Shown here one piece after another: positions 1 through 7,600 of a stretch of DNA of 9,686 bases. The translations under genes were made by a program, and so were the position numbers. The DNA comes from Planctomycetota bacterium. Its GTDB lineage: Bacteria; Planctomycetota; Planctomycetia; Planctomycetales; Planctomycetaceae. The number at the start of each line of letters is the position of its first letter. Position 1 is the first letter of the stretch. The notes below the pieces were generated by a model. That model saw only the letters and a program-made list of their open reading frames with translations. It searched no databases and had not been told where the DNA came from. The stretch covers positions 1 to 9,686 of the forward strand of contig JAJRTM010000268.1 of NCBI GenBank assembly GCA_024278285.1, given 5' to 3'.

Positions 1-65
1 AAAACATACTTTTACCTTTTCAATTTTAGTAAGCAATAACCGGGACCAAGCATTCAACATAATTT

Positions 66-219
66 ACCACAGAGTTTGCAGAGAGACGCGGAGAAAATAA
101 AATGAACGCTCCACCAAGACAGAGTCACATAATTAAAGGGAGGGGAGATGTCATTTTCTTTTCGTCTATTTCATGAGTTTCGTGGTCAATTCATAAATCT
201 CTGCGTACTCAGCGGTTTA
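66..219. repeat. Nested palindromic array of 9-bp periodic repeats
   Basis: The left outer arm (66-98) reads as 9-mers CCACAGAGT, TTGCAGAGA, GACGCGGAG. The right outer arm, read on the minus strand from 219 to 195, gives CCGCTGAGT, ACGCAGAGA. Inside lies a second inverted pair of a related kind: CCACCAAGACAGAGTCACA at 111-129, and on the minus strand from 185 to 153 the 9-mers CCACGAAAC, TCATGAAAT, AGACGAAAA. The whole is therefore symmetric about roughly position 140. Degenerate CCACxGAG/CCACGAAA strings of this type recur, from memory, in non-coding DNA of many unrelated bacteria; their function is not known to me. Confidence 0.6.
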
Positions 220-260
220 TTATAGATATTGTAAAAAATTGATCGATCATTCGTTTAACG

Positions 261-320
261 GCAAGCCGAAGGCGACTGCGTAAACAGATCTGCTTTACCT
301 AACCCGGCATCGCCGGAAGC
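261..320. repeat. Imperfect palindrome with two flanking hairpins
   Basis: The centre is a near-perfect palindrome, GTAAACAGATCTGCTTTAC (280-298). Each side carries a small hairpin: GCC-GAA-GGC at 265-273 on the left and CCGGC-ATC-GCCGG at 304-316 on the right. Aligning the left half with the reverse complement of the right half keeps the order hairpin, then GTAAA, then AGATC. The two halves therefore look like diverged inverted copies of one structured unit. It could also serve as a hairpin between converging transcripts, but there is no T-tract to support a classical terminator. Confidence 0.5.
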
Positions 321-330
321 AAATAAGTTT

Positions 331-491
331 TAGCCACAGAGCACCCAGAGGTCACAGAGAAAAAAAGAAAAAAATCTAATCATAGAAATGACTTATTAAA
401 TAATCCATGCCTAAAAAAAAGGGGGGGGGAGTTGAGTTACTTCAGAATCTTTCAATCTATTTCTCTGAGTTCTCTGTGCCCTCTGTGGCTA
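331..491. repeat. 161-bp inverted-repeat element with TAGCCACAGAG ends
   Basis: The ends are perfect 11-bp inverted repeats, TAGCCACAGAG (331-341) and CTCTGTGGCTA (481-491). Both arms continue with the same 9-bp rhythm: CCACAGAGC, ACCCAGAGG, TCACAGAGA on the left, and CCACAGAGG, GCACAGAGA, ACTCAGAGA on the minus strand of the right arm. The interior is AT-rich and non-coding and contains the A8G9 tract. The structure is MITE-like in outline, but no target-site duplication is obvious, so mobility is only a possibility. Confidence 0.6.
413..429. repeat. A8G9 homopolymer junction
   Basis: Eight A residues (413-420) are followed directly by nine G residues (421-429), in non-coding DNA near the centre of the 331-491 inverted-repeat element. 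Such a run is prone to replication slippage and also to sequencing-length errors, so its exact length is uncertain. It sits about 95 bp past the dprA stop codon and within no gene. Confidence 0.8.
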
Positions 492-522
492 TCAAAATAT
501 CCTGTCACTTTTACGCTACCAA

Positions 523-1656
523 TTACCGGGGAATGCGTAAAATTTGATTTCCAGGCAGTCTTTCAATAAGTCGCTTCATTTCCAGAATTGTCAATGTGGA
601 AAGAACTCGCGAAGGTTCGATGCCTGCCTGTTCGATCACAGTATCAACTGAAGACGGTTCTGCTCCGAGTAGATTAAGGATATCTGTTTGCTGCTGGCTC
701 AAATTCAATTCACGCGGGACTCTGACTTCGACATTGTTTGATTGCGTTGATTGAACCGGTTCGATCAACGGTCCCAGTTCCTGCAAAACGTCGTCAACGC
801 CTTGAATCAGTTTAACGCCATCTCGAATTAAATGATGGCAACCTTCACTTTCACGACTGTCGATGGGGCCGGGGACAGCAAAAACTTCTCGCCCCTGTTC
901 CATCGCATGCCTGGCTGTGTGCAAGGTGCCACTTGTTTTCGATGCCTCAATCACGATGACGCCCAACGAAAGCCCGGAGACGATCCGATTTCGTTGCGGA
1001 AATAATCCACGTGTGGGCTGCATCTGTAAGGGAGATTCCGTCAGAACGGCTCCATGTTGAGAAACTTCCTCAGCAAGATCCGCATGTTCAGGCGGATAAG
1101 TCATCGCAAGGCCATTCGCCAAAACTGCAATCGTTCGCCCACCCGCTTTGATCGCTGCCCGATGAGCAATCGCGTCAATGCCTCTGGCGAGTCCGCTAAT
1201 AATTGTCACGCCTGCCCTTGCAAGGCCTGCTGATAACTTTTCTGCGATCCGCCTTCCGTACGGCGTACATTTTCTCGAACCGACAATCGCAACAGCGAGC
1301 TGGTCAGCAGGTTCCAACGCCCCTTTATGATAAAGGATAATCGGTGGATCAAAAATTTCATTCAAAGAAATCGGATAGTGTTCATCGTCGCATGTCATCA
1401 GACTCACGCCCAGTTTTTCACATTCTTCATACTCTCTACGGGCAACATCGTAAGGGTTCGTCTCGCGAATCGCGTTGATGACTTTATCGCCAACGCCATG
1501 CACCTGACTCAATGAAGAAGCCGATGCTGAAAGTACATTTTCTGCGGAGCCGAACGTTTCCAAAAGCACCATCTGCATTCTCGGCCCCACCCCTTTGATC
1601 AGGTTCAACGCCAAATAGGATTTTTGAGCTTGCGACAGTTCGGCTTTCATATTCAT
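523..1656 (-). CDS. dprA: DNA-processing protein DprA (Smf family)
   Basis: This is a cytoplasmic protein that binds incoming single-stranded DNA and loads RecA during natural transformation. The 377-residue length is normal for the family. In order one sees an N-terminal helix-hairpin-helix-like region (about 15-65, with KGVGP and VHGVGDKV), the Rossmann-type DprA core (about 80-290) and a C-terminal winged-helix domain (about 318-377). Core family motifs are clear: VGSR at 125-128, SGLARGID at 154-161, FPQRNRIVSGLS at 219-230, SGTLHTARHAMEQGR at 242-256 and VPGP at 261-264. The ATG overlaps the ispH stop codon as TGATG, which suggests translational coupling, and no strong ribosome site of its own is visible. 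A second in-frame ATG two codons later is an alternative start. Identification is firm; whether this organism is transformable cannot be judged here. Confidence 0.96.
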   Translation of the reverse strand: MNMKAELSQAQKSYLALNLIKGVGPRMQMVLLETFGSAENVLSASASSLSQVHGVGDKVINAIRETNPYDVARREYEECEKLGVSLMTCDDEHYPISLNEIFDPPIILYHKGALEPADQLAVAIVGSRKCTPYGRRIAEKLSAGLARAGVTIISGLARGIDAIAHRAAIKAGGRTIAVLANGLAMTYPPEHADLAEEVSQHGAVLTESPLQMQPTRGLFPQRNRIVSGLSLGVIVIEASKTSGTLHTARHAMEQGREVFAVPGPIDSRESEGCHHLIRDGVKLIQGVDDVLQELGPLIEPVQSTQSNNVEVRVPRELNLSQQQTDILNLLGAEPSSVDTVIEQAGIEPSRVLSTLTILEMKRLIERLPGNQILRIPR

Positions 1657-2594
1657 CAGGATGTCGCCTGAATTTTTCGAAGTTCTTTCGGAATCGGAAA
1701 GGTAACATGTTCTTCACGCGTTGTAATCTCTTCGAGTTCCGCCCCGTAATTTTCAACTAAATAATCGATGCACTCCTGCACAACCACCTGCGGAGCACTG
1801 GCCCCTGCGGTAATTAAAACGGTTTCAATTTCTGCCAGCCAGTCGGGTTGTATTTCATCAACGCCATCAATTAAATGGGCTGGCGTCTTCATGCTGGCTG
1901 CAATTTCCTGTAGCCGTTTGCTGTTAGAACTATTCTGGCTTCCCAATACAAGCACCAAATCTGCCTGTGGCGTTAACTGCGAAACAGCATGTTGACGATT
2001 GGTGGTTGCATAGCAGATATCTCCCTTGGGGGGCGATTCGATATTCGGATACCGCTGCTTCAATTGTGAAACAACGACCTGCGTTTCTTCTACACTAAGC
2101 GTGGTCTGTGTGAGGTACGCGATTTTTGCCTCCGCAGGAAATGAAAGATTTTCGACATCTTCAGCCGTTTCCACCAGCGTGATACTTTCAGGAGCTTCAC
2201 CCATCGTGCCGATTACTTCATCGTGGCCCTGGTGCCCAATCAAAATAATGTGATAATGATCGCGAGCATAACGAATTGCCTCTGCATGAACTTTCGTTAC
2301 CAGCGGGCACGTGGCATCAATTGTCTGCAAGTTCCGCGAGGCAGATTGACTGCGGATTTCCGGGGAAACGCCGTGGGCACTAAATAGTAGAATCGAACCT
2401 TCCGGAACTTCTGCAACAGAATTAACGAACGTAACACCCTGCCTGGAAAACCGCTCGACCACATATTTGTTGTGAACAATTTCGTGATACACATAAATGT
2501 TCGAGCCAAACAGTTTGACGCACTCCTCCAGACACTGTATCGCCATGTTAACCCCCGCACAAAAACCGCGTGGATTCGCCAGAATTATTTTCAT
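1656..2594 (-). CDS. ispH: 4-hydroxy-3-methylbut-2-enyl diphosphate reductase
   Basis: IspH (LytB) is the [4Fe-4S] enzyme that performs the last step of the MEP pathway, reducing HMBPP to IPP and DMAPP in the cytoplasm. With the ATG start the protein has 312 residues, normal for the family. The three cluster cysteines are present at C12 (GFCAGV), C96 (ATCPLV) and C194 (ICYATTNRQ). Substrate-site residues match too: H41, H74 (AHGVS), H124 and E126 in GHQGHDEVIGT, the TQTTLS motif, SSN at 222-224, and the serine of TAGASAP (S266). A TTG codon directly before the ATG (at 2597) could be used instead: GGGA at 2605-2608 lies 7 nt from TTG but 10 nt from ATG. I prefer ATG because the family typically begins MKIILANPRGFCAGV. 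It is the first gene of an operon with dprA. Confidence 0.97.
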   Translation of the reverse strand: MKIILANPRGFCAGVNMAIQCLEECVKLFGSNIYVYHEIVHNKYVVERFSRQGVTFVNSVAEVPEGSILLFSAHGVSPEIRSQSASRNLQTIDATCPLVTKVHAEAIRYARDHYHIILIGHQGHDEVIGTMGEAPESITLVETAEDVENLSFPAEAKIAYLTQTTLSVEETQVVVSQLKQRYPNIESPPKGDICYATTNRQHAVSQLTPQADLVLVLGSQNSSNSKRLQEIAASMKTPAHLIDGVDEIQPDWLAEIETVLITAGASAPQVVVQECIDYLVENYGAELEEITTREEHVTFPIPKELRKIQATS

Positions 2595-2657
2595 CAATTA
2601 TATTTCCCGTAAGTTTGGAACCAAATCTTCTTGAATGGTTTCTGCTTAAACGTGATT

Positions 2658-2686
2658 ATTGTACCATAAAACAGATCGTTCGTTAA
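2658..2686 (-). promoter_or_regulatory. Probable sigma-70-type promoter of ispH-dprA
   Basis: Read on the minus strand, TTAACG (2686-2681, 4 of 6 to the -35 consensus) is followed after exactly 17 nt by TACAAT (2663-2658, 5 of 6 to the -10 consensus). Transcription would start near 2650, leaving a leader of about 55 nt before the ispH ATG. It lies in the 150-bp divergent intergenic region. No comparably good promoter was found on the plus strand for the gene starting at 2745. Confidence 0.55.
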
Positions 2687-2732
2687 CAATAGAGGTTTCT
2701 TACCACTATTCTTGCTGATGGCTGGAATTTCC

Positions 2733-2738
2733 AAGGGA
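2733..2738 (+). promoter_or_regulatory. Ribosome binding site deciding the start at 2745
   Basis: AAGGGA lies 6 nt before ATG 2745. The frame is open further upstream, to a TTG at 2712, but that codon has no ribosome site, and the resulting 11-residue extension would place the Shine-Dalgarno sequence inside the gene. This fixes the likely N-terminus as MGFFDKLR. Confidence 0.75.
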
Positions 2739-2744
2739 AACAAA

Positions 2745-3857
2745 ATGGGATTTTTTGATAAACTTCGTGCAGAACTAATCGACATTGTCGAATGGATTGA
2801 TGATTCCCATCATACGCTCGTCTGGCGGTTTCCGAGGTATCATAATCAGATAAAAAATGGGGCAGAATTGATTGTTCGCCCCGGTCAGTTGGCTGTTTTC
2901 GTTCATCGAGGCGAACTGGCTGATACTTTTGAGCCGGGAAATTATCAGTTAACAACCGATAACTTGCCAATTCTGGGAACACTGCAAGGCTGGAAACATG
3001 GATTCGACAGCCCGTTCAAATCTGAAATATATTTTGTCAATACGACCAACATTACCGATCTGAAATGGGGAACACCCAACCCGATTATGCTGCGTGATGC
3101 CGATTTCGGACCGATCCGCTTGCGTGCCTTCGGGACTTATGTTCTCAAAGCAAACGATCCGGGTACGCTTCTCAAAGAATTAGTCGGGACCGATTCCCAG
3201 TTTGAAACCGAAGAAGTCGCAGAGCTAATGCGTTCGGTCATTACGTCTGCCCTGGCTGATCTTCTGGGAGAATCGAAAATATCTGCGCTCGATTTAGCAG
3301 CCAATTACCGAGAACTTTCCGATAAACTCAGGCAAGCCGTCGTTGAACGAATTGATGATGAATACGGCCTCGATGTGCCTCAGTTATTTATCGTGAATAT
3401 TTCATTGCCTGAAGAAGTTGAAAAAGCGATTGATACCCGTTCGAGCATGGGCGTGATTGGCGATCTCGGCAAATTCCAGCAGTTCCAAATGGGCAAAGCA
3501 ATGATTGCTGCCGCAGAAAACCCCGCAGGAGGCGGTGCTGCTCAGGGAATGGGCCTGGGAATGGGCTTCGCCATGGCGAACCAGATGGTCAACGCTCAAC
3601 CGTTTGCTCCTGCTCCCGCTGCATCCGGATTTGCTCCGCCTCCCCCGCCACCAGTTCAGCAAGCCTGGCATATTGCAAGAAATGGTCAGACACAAGGCCC
3701 CTATTCGCTGCCTCAACTTTCGCAGGCAATCGCAGCCGGTCAAGTCCCCCCCGGCACCTTCGCCTGGACACAAGGCATGTCCGCCTGGACTCCGGTCGAA
3801 CAAGTCCCACAACTAACTGGAAACGGCAGTCCGCCACCGCCACCACCAGGAATTTAA
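2745..3857 (+). CDS. YdjI-like SPFH-domain protein with C-terminal GYF_2 domain
   Basis: The 370-residue protein begins MGFFDKLRAELIDIVEW and matches the SPFH/Band-7 subfamily typified by Bacillus YdjI, often named virion core protein-like in databases. The SPFH region covers about residues 25-235, including the characteristic VRPGQLAVFVHRGEL stretch (45-59) and a conserved FGPIRLRAFGTYVLK segment (121-135). A low-complexity Gly/Met-rich linker (about 262-282) and Ala/Pro-rich tract (285-304) lead to a GYF_2-type domain (about 308-355: WHIARNGQTQGPY, W341, W348). The tail ends in six prolines. SPFH proteins form membrane-associated scaffolds; in Bacillus the YdjI relative recruits a PspA-type stress protein. 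GYF-type domains usually bind proline-rich ligands, and this protein carries two proline tracts itself. There is no signal peptide or strong transmembrane helix, so association with the inner membrane face is inferred. Confidence 0.85.
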   Translation: MGFFDKLRAELIDIVEWIDDSHHTLVWRFPRYHNQIKNGAELIVRPGQLAVFVHRGELADTFEPGNYQLTTDNLPILGTLQGWKHGFDSPFKSEIYFVNTTNITDLKWGTPNPIMLRDADFGPIRLRAFGTYVLKANDPGTLLKELVGTDSQFETEEVAELMRSVITSALADLLGESKISALDLAANYRELSDKLRQAVVERIDDEYGLDVPQLFIVNISLPEEVEKAIDTRSSMGVIGDLGKFQQFQMGKAMIAAAENPAGGGAAQGMGLGMGFAMANQMVNAQPFAPAPAASGFAPPPPPPVQQAWHIARNGQTQGPYSLPQLSQAIAAGQVPPGTFAWTQGMSAWTPVEQVPQLTGNGSPPPPPPGI

Positions 3858-3935
3858 TAGATAAACACTCGTTTGGAAATATCAACAGGTTAGCATAGGC
3901 AATCCCGTAAGATTTATTAGAAATCAAGTGACCAA

Positions 3936-4400
3936 ATGACCGAGATTATCGAACTAGGAAAACTTGCATTTGTTGGGCTTATTTCTGGAGTTTTTTCATC
4001 ACTGATTGCTTATCGAGCACATCGTCAAAAGAAATGGTGGGAACTACGCGTTAGTGCGTATCGCGAACTCATCAATGCTTTATCCGATCTGGCTAATTAC
4101 TATTCGAGTTACATTGCTGACGAAGTTGATGGACATAAAATGAGTGATGGTTATAAAAATATGATTAATAACCAGTGGGATAAAAGTTACCTAAAAGTTC
4201 GTAGAACTGCTGACTCTGGTGCTTTCCTGTTCTCGCAAAGAGTGAATGATGCACTTCTTAAATTCATGGAAGTAACTGAAAATTACCAAGAATGCTATAT
4301 CAGTCATTGGGAAGATAATCTGTCCGAAGTAAGGCACTGTCTGAAGACGGTTGTTGATGCTTCGAAAAAGGACTTGGTAGCTAAATTATGGTGGATATAA
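3936..4400 (+). CDS. Small membrane-anchored protein of unknown function
   Basis: I do not recognise a named family. The 154 residues show one N-terminal hydrophobic segment (about 7-25, LGKLAFVGLISGVFSSLIA), a basic stop-transfer stretch (RAHRQKK), then a mainly helical soluble part beginning WWELRVSAYRELINALSDL. This layout of one membrane helix, then a Lys/Trp-rich juncture and an AYRELI-type helix, recurs in many short uncharacterised bacterial proteins. The soluble domain probably faces the cytoplasm because of the positive charge after the helix. The ribosome site is weak (AAGTGA at 3926-3931), and base composition is more AT-rich than the neighbours. The gene is 78 bp downstream of the SPFH gene and could be co-transcribed. 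Its stop codon lies only 4 bp before the inverted element at 4405. It could be a recently acquired accessory gene. Confidence 0.7.
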   Translation: MTEIIELGKLAFVGLISGVFSSLIAYRAHRQKKWWELRVSAYRELINALSDLANYYSSYIADEVDGHKMSDGYKNMINNQWDKSYLKVRRTADSGAFLFSQRVNDALLKFMEVTENYQECYISHWEDNLSEVRHCLKTVVDASKKDLVAKLWWI

Positions 4401-4404
4401 TCAA

Positions 4405-4567
4405 TAGGGTAGCCCGACCACTTCAGTGGTTGGGTGCCGTCAGGCACAAGAGGCTCGCGCCATGTGCTTTCGGTTTCATTGAAACTTTCCAATAAAGAAC
4501 GAAACCACATGGCGCGAACATCTTGTTGCTACGCAACCCAACCGCTAAAAGCGGATGGGCTACCCTA
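4405..4567. repeat. REPIN-like inverted element, two REP-type units
   Basis: Perfect 11-bp ends TAGGGTAGCCC (4405-4415) and GGGCTACCCTA (4557-4567) bound a 163-bp palindrome. The left arm (4405-4466) and the reverse complement of the right arm (4506-4567) are both 62 nt, and about 50 positions match by eye. Each arm has GTAG (4409-4412; minus strand 4563-4560), then a hairpin (ACCAC-TTCA-GTGGT at 4417-4430; CCGCT-AAA-AGCGG at 4542-4554), then a second hairpin (GTGCC-GTCA-GGCAC at 4434-4447; GTTGC-TAC-GCAAC at 4525-4537). Both then share CGCGCCATGTG. The apex contains GTTTC-ATT-GAAAC (4473-4485). GTAG followed by a hairpin is the signature of REP sequences mobilised by RAYT (Y1) transposases, and two inverted REPs form a REPIN/BIME. 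No transposase is present here. Confidence 0.75.
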
Positions 4568-4620
4568 ATAAAATATCTAATTGTTTTCGTATACCCACCT
4601 GTGAAACCTTCCGTTGACTC

Positions 4621-4626
4621 AAGGAG
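4621..4626 (+). promoter_or_regulatory. Ribosome binding site deciding the start at 4635
   Basis: AAGGAG lies 8 nt before ATG 4635. An in-frame TTG at 4614 would start translation upstream of this site and add seven residues before the signal peptide, so it is very unlikely. The AT-rich stretch 4568-4590 contains TAAAAT (4569-4574), a possible -10 box, but no good -35 partner, so I do not call a promoter. Confidence 0.85.
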
Positions 4627-4634
4627 CTTTTGAA

Positions 4635-7600
4635 ATGATATCCCTGTCACGATGCTTACTTTGTTCTGCTGGTTTATTTCTTACCATGTTGGTCGGAATC
4701 TTCCAGATGAATGCTTCTTTGTATGCAGAGAAGCCATTAAATGTTGAAGGGGAACAAAAAACGCTTGTTCTTACCGAGGGGGTCTCCATTCAAAATATTG
4801 CGAGGGAACCGGTGGTTATTGATCCGGTGGATATCGCGTTCGATGAATTCGGACGGTTGTGGGTAGCCGAAATGCGAGACTACCCGAACGGTCCTGCAGA
4901 AGGAGCCAAGCCGATTTCGTTGATCAAAATTCTCAAAGATAGCAACGGCGATGGCGTTTACGATTCCTCCACCGTTTTCGCAGATGAGCTTCTATTTGTC
5001 ACCGGCATGTTTCCCTGGAAAGGGGGAGTGATTGTGACTCTTTCTGGAAAAATCGAGTGGATGATCGACCGCGATGGCGACGGCAAAGTCGATCATCGGG
5101 AAACCTGGCTCGATGGATTTGCAGAAAAAAATCCGCAACTTCGTGCCAACCATTTAACGTTAGGACCGGATGGCTGGTTTTATGTCGCCAACGGTTTGCG
5201 AGGCGGTGCCGTCAATGTGGTGCGTAAAGACTGGCCTCAATTGAAAGAACCAATTCAGTTACGCGGTCGAGATTTTCGCTTTCATCCACAAACCGGTGCC
5301 TGCGAAGCAATCGCAGGCAACGGGCAATACGGGATGTCGTTCGATGCGTGGGGCAATCGGATTATCTGCACGAACCGAAACCCCGCGATGCAAATTATGC
5401 TGCAATATCGCCACCTGAAACAGCAGCCGAAATTGCCGATTCGTTCGTTAATACAGGATATTTCTCCCTCGGGCGTAAATTCAAAACTCTTTCCGCTTTC
5501 GGCAAACTGGACGACATCCAACCTGCACGCCGGTCAGTATTCAGCCGCTTGTGGCGTGCATATCTATCAGGGAGATGCAATGCCTGCGAAATTCTTAAAC
5601 CGTATGTTTGTTTGTGATCCGACAGCGAATTTAGTGCATCAGGATGAATTACAAATAAATGGCGCGAGCTTCAGTGCAGTCAATCCGTATCAGCCGAAAG
5701 AATTTTTGGCGAGCAGAAGTGAATGGTTTCGAGCCGTCAATCTTCGCACCGGACCAGATGGCTGTTTGTACGTGATTGATATGTACCGAGCCGTGATTGA
5801 ACATCCGCAGTTCATGCCGGACGAATTGAAAAACCGCCCCGATCTCACACTAGGCAACGATCTGGGACGCCTCTGGAAATTGTCTCAAACAGGAAAGAAA
5901 TTATCGCGCCCGACTTCAGAAACAATTCTTCCTGCGAATGCTTCTACGAGCCAACTTATTCAGTGGTTACAACACGATAACATTTGGCAACGAGACGTGG
6001 CGTATCGAAAATTTGTCGAACGTCAAGATGCCTCGTCTGCTCCCGAACTTGCCAAATTATTGAATCCACAAACCAAACCGGCTGCCTATATTCTTGCCCT
6101 GCGTTTACTCGATCAGTTAAACGCATTGAGTGACAAACAACTGCTCGCAGGCATGGCTCACGCAGATGCGAAAGTCAGATTCAATGCGTTGAAGATTTCT
6201 GATCCTCGCTTGAACCCTTCCGCAACTGGAGGCGCAGCAGATTCTCAAAAAACCAACCCTGCTTTAATCAAGTCTGCAATCAATGCGTTACGGGATAAAC
6301 ATCCGCATGTACGCTATCAGGCGATGCTTGTATTAAGAACTCAGGCAGACAACATTCCCTTATTTGTCCCAACGGTTAGCAGCAGCATTTTGAAAAATCA
6401 TTCAGGCGACTGGTCCCGTAAAGCATCTTTACTGGGACTGCATGGCAAGCAATTAACTTACCTGCACACTTTAGTTTATCTGGCTGATTCCATTGTTAAA
6501 ACAGAAGAACAAAAACAGACTCAACGGGAATACCTGAATGAAATATCCTACCTGATTGGTCGAGCCAGCGACGATGCTCAAGCGAAATTGGTTCTGACAA
6601 CTCTGTTTGCGGTCGAGGCTGCCGGTTTGAATCAGCAGCTTATTTCATCCGCAATTCTTGGCCTGGGCGATGGTTTACGCTCTCGCGGAAAATCGATCGC
6701 TTCTCTTTTAACGGTTGCAGTTCCTGAAGAAAATGCCAAATTTCAACAGTACATCAAGCAGTTACTGGTTGATGCCAAACAGAATAAAAATCACGAGTTG
6801 AAAATCCAGGCGTTACAAACAGTTCGCTTTATTCCCGGAGATAACATCACACAACTTCTGGTTGGCTTTATTAAAAACCACCAGTTACCTGCCGATGTAC
6901 GGGCGGAATGTTTGAAATCATTGCGCGGGCGGGCGATCCCGGAAAGCAAAAAAATGATTGGCGAATTTGTCGAAATGATTCGTTCTGAATCGCCCCAAAT
7001 GCGGCGAGAATTAATCGACTATTCTCTCTCCAACAAGCAGGCAACGATCACGCTACTTTCAGCGATGGACGCCGGAGAATTAAACTTCCGTGAATTCGCC
7101 TCCGTGCATATTCGCGTGTTAAGCCGCTCGAAAGATAAGCAGATTAAAGCCTTGTACGTCAAACTCCAGGCGAAAACAAAAGATACGAATCTGGAAAAAC
7201 TGATCGCCGATTACCTAAAAATACTCTCTCAGGCAGATATGACAGACCTGGAACATGGTTCTCCCGAACGAGGTCGAGAAATCTTCAAATCTCAATGCTC
7301 ATCGTGTCACCGCATTGGAAACGATGGCGTTTCTGTTGCACCCGATATCAGCGATACGCGCGTCAAACGCCCTTCCGATTTATTAACAAATATTCTCGAT
7401 CCGAACCGCGCGATTGATAACAATTACTTCAGTTACACCGCAGTCACAACCGCAGGAAAAGTTTACACGGGCGTTCTTGCAGAAGAAACACCCTTTGCGA
7501 TCACGCTCAAACAAGCCAAGGGAGAAACCGTCACGCTGCAACGCGACGACATCGAAGAATTCGCCTCCGACGGCGTCTCCTTCATGCCCAAAGGATTAGA

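Larger units (their letters stand above)
1..522. other. Gene-free, palindrome-rich intergenic region
   Basis: No open frame here has a plausible start, ribosome site or recognisable product. The stretch lies downstream of the dprA stop codon and holds three separate palindromic elements (66-219, 261-320, 331-491) plus an A8G9 homopolymer junction at 413-429. It is AT-rich apart from the short GC-rich hairpins. Positions 1-60 and 220-257 show nothing beyond a GATCGATC palindrome at 241-248. The region looks like an accumulation site for small non-coding repeats; whether any of it is transcribed cannot be seen. Confidence 0.7.

Noticed and set aside
66..491. CRISPR array
   Set aside because: The periodic 9-mers are contiguous, degenerate and inverted, with no unique spacers of constant length and no cas genes.
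1484..1756. 90-codon minus-strand frame over the ispH/dprA junction
   Set aside because: It is out of frame with both well-supported genes and has no domain of its own.
2594..2982. Minus-strand frames of 63 and 99 codons upstream of ispH
   Set aside because: They cover the promoter region and the opposite strand of the SPFH gene start. No ribosome site or recognisable protein was seen.
3402..3927. Two minus-strand frames (3402-3812 and 3589-3927) opposite the SPFH gene
   Set aside because: They are antisense shadows of the proline-rich and linker codons of the real gene.
4304..4510. 68-codon minus-strand frame spanning the end of the small membrane gene and the repeat
   Set aside because: It lies mostly opposite a better gene and within the palindrome, with no family features.
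4405..4567. Simple rho-independent terminator
   Set aside because: The palindrome is far longer than a terminator, has sub-hairpins and matching ends, and no T-tract follows either side.
4423..4650. 75-codon open frame on the minus strand across the inverted element
   Set aside because: It is produced by reading through the arms of the repeat, runs over the start of the next gene, and has no ribosome site. Repeat elements commonly yield such false proteins.
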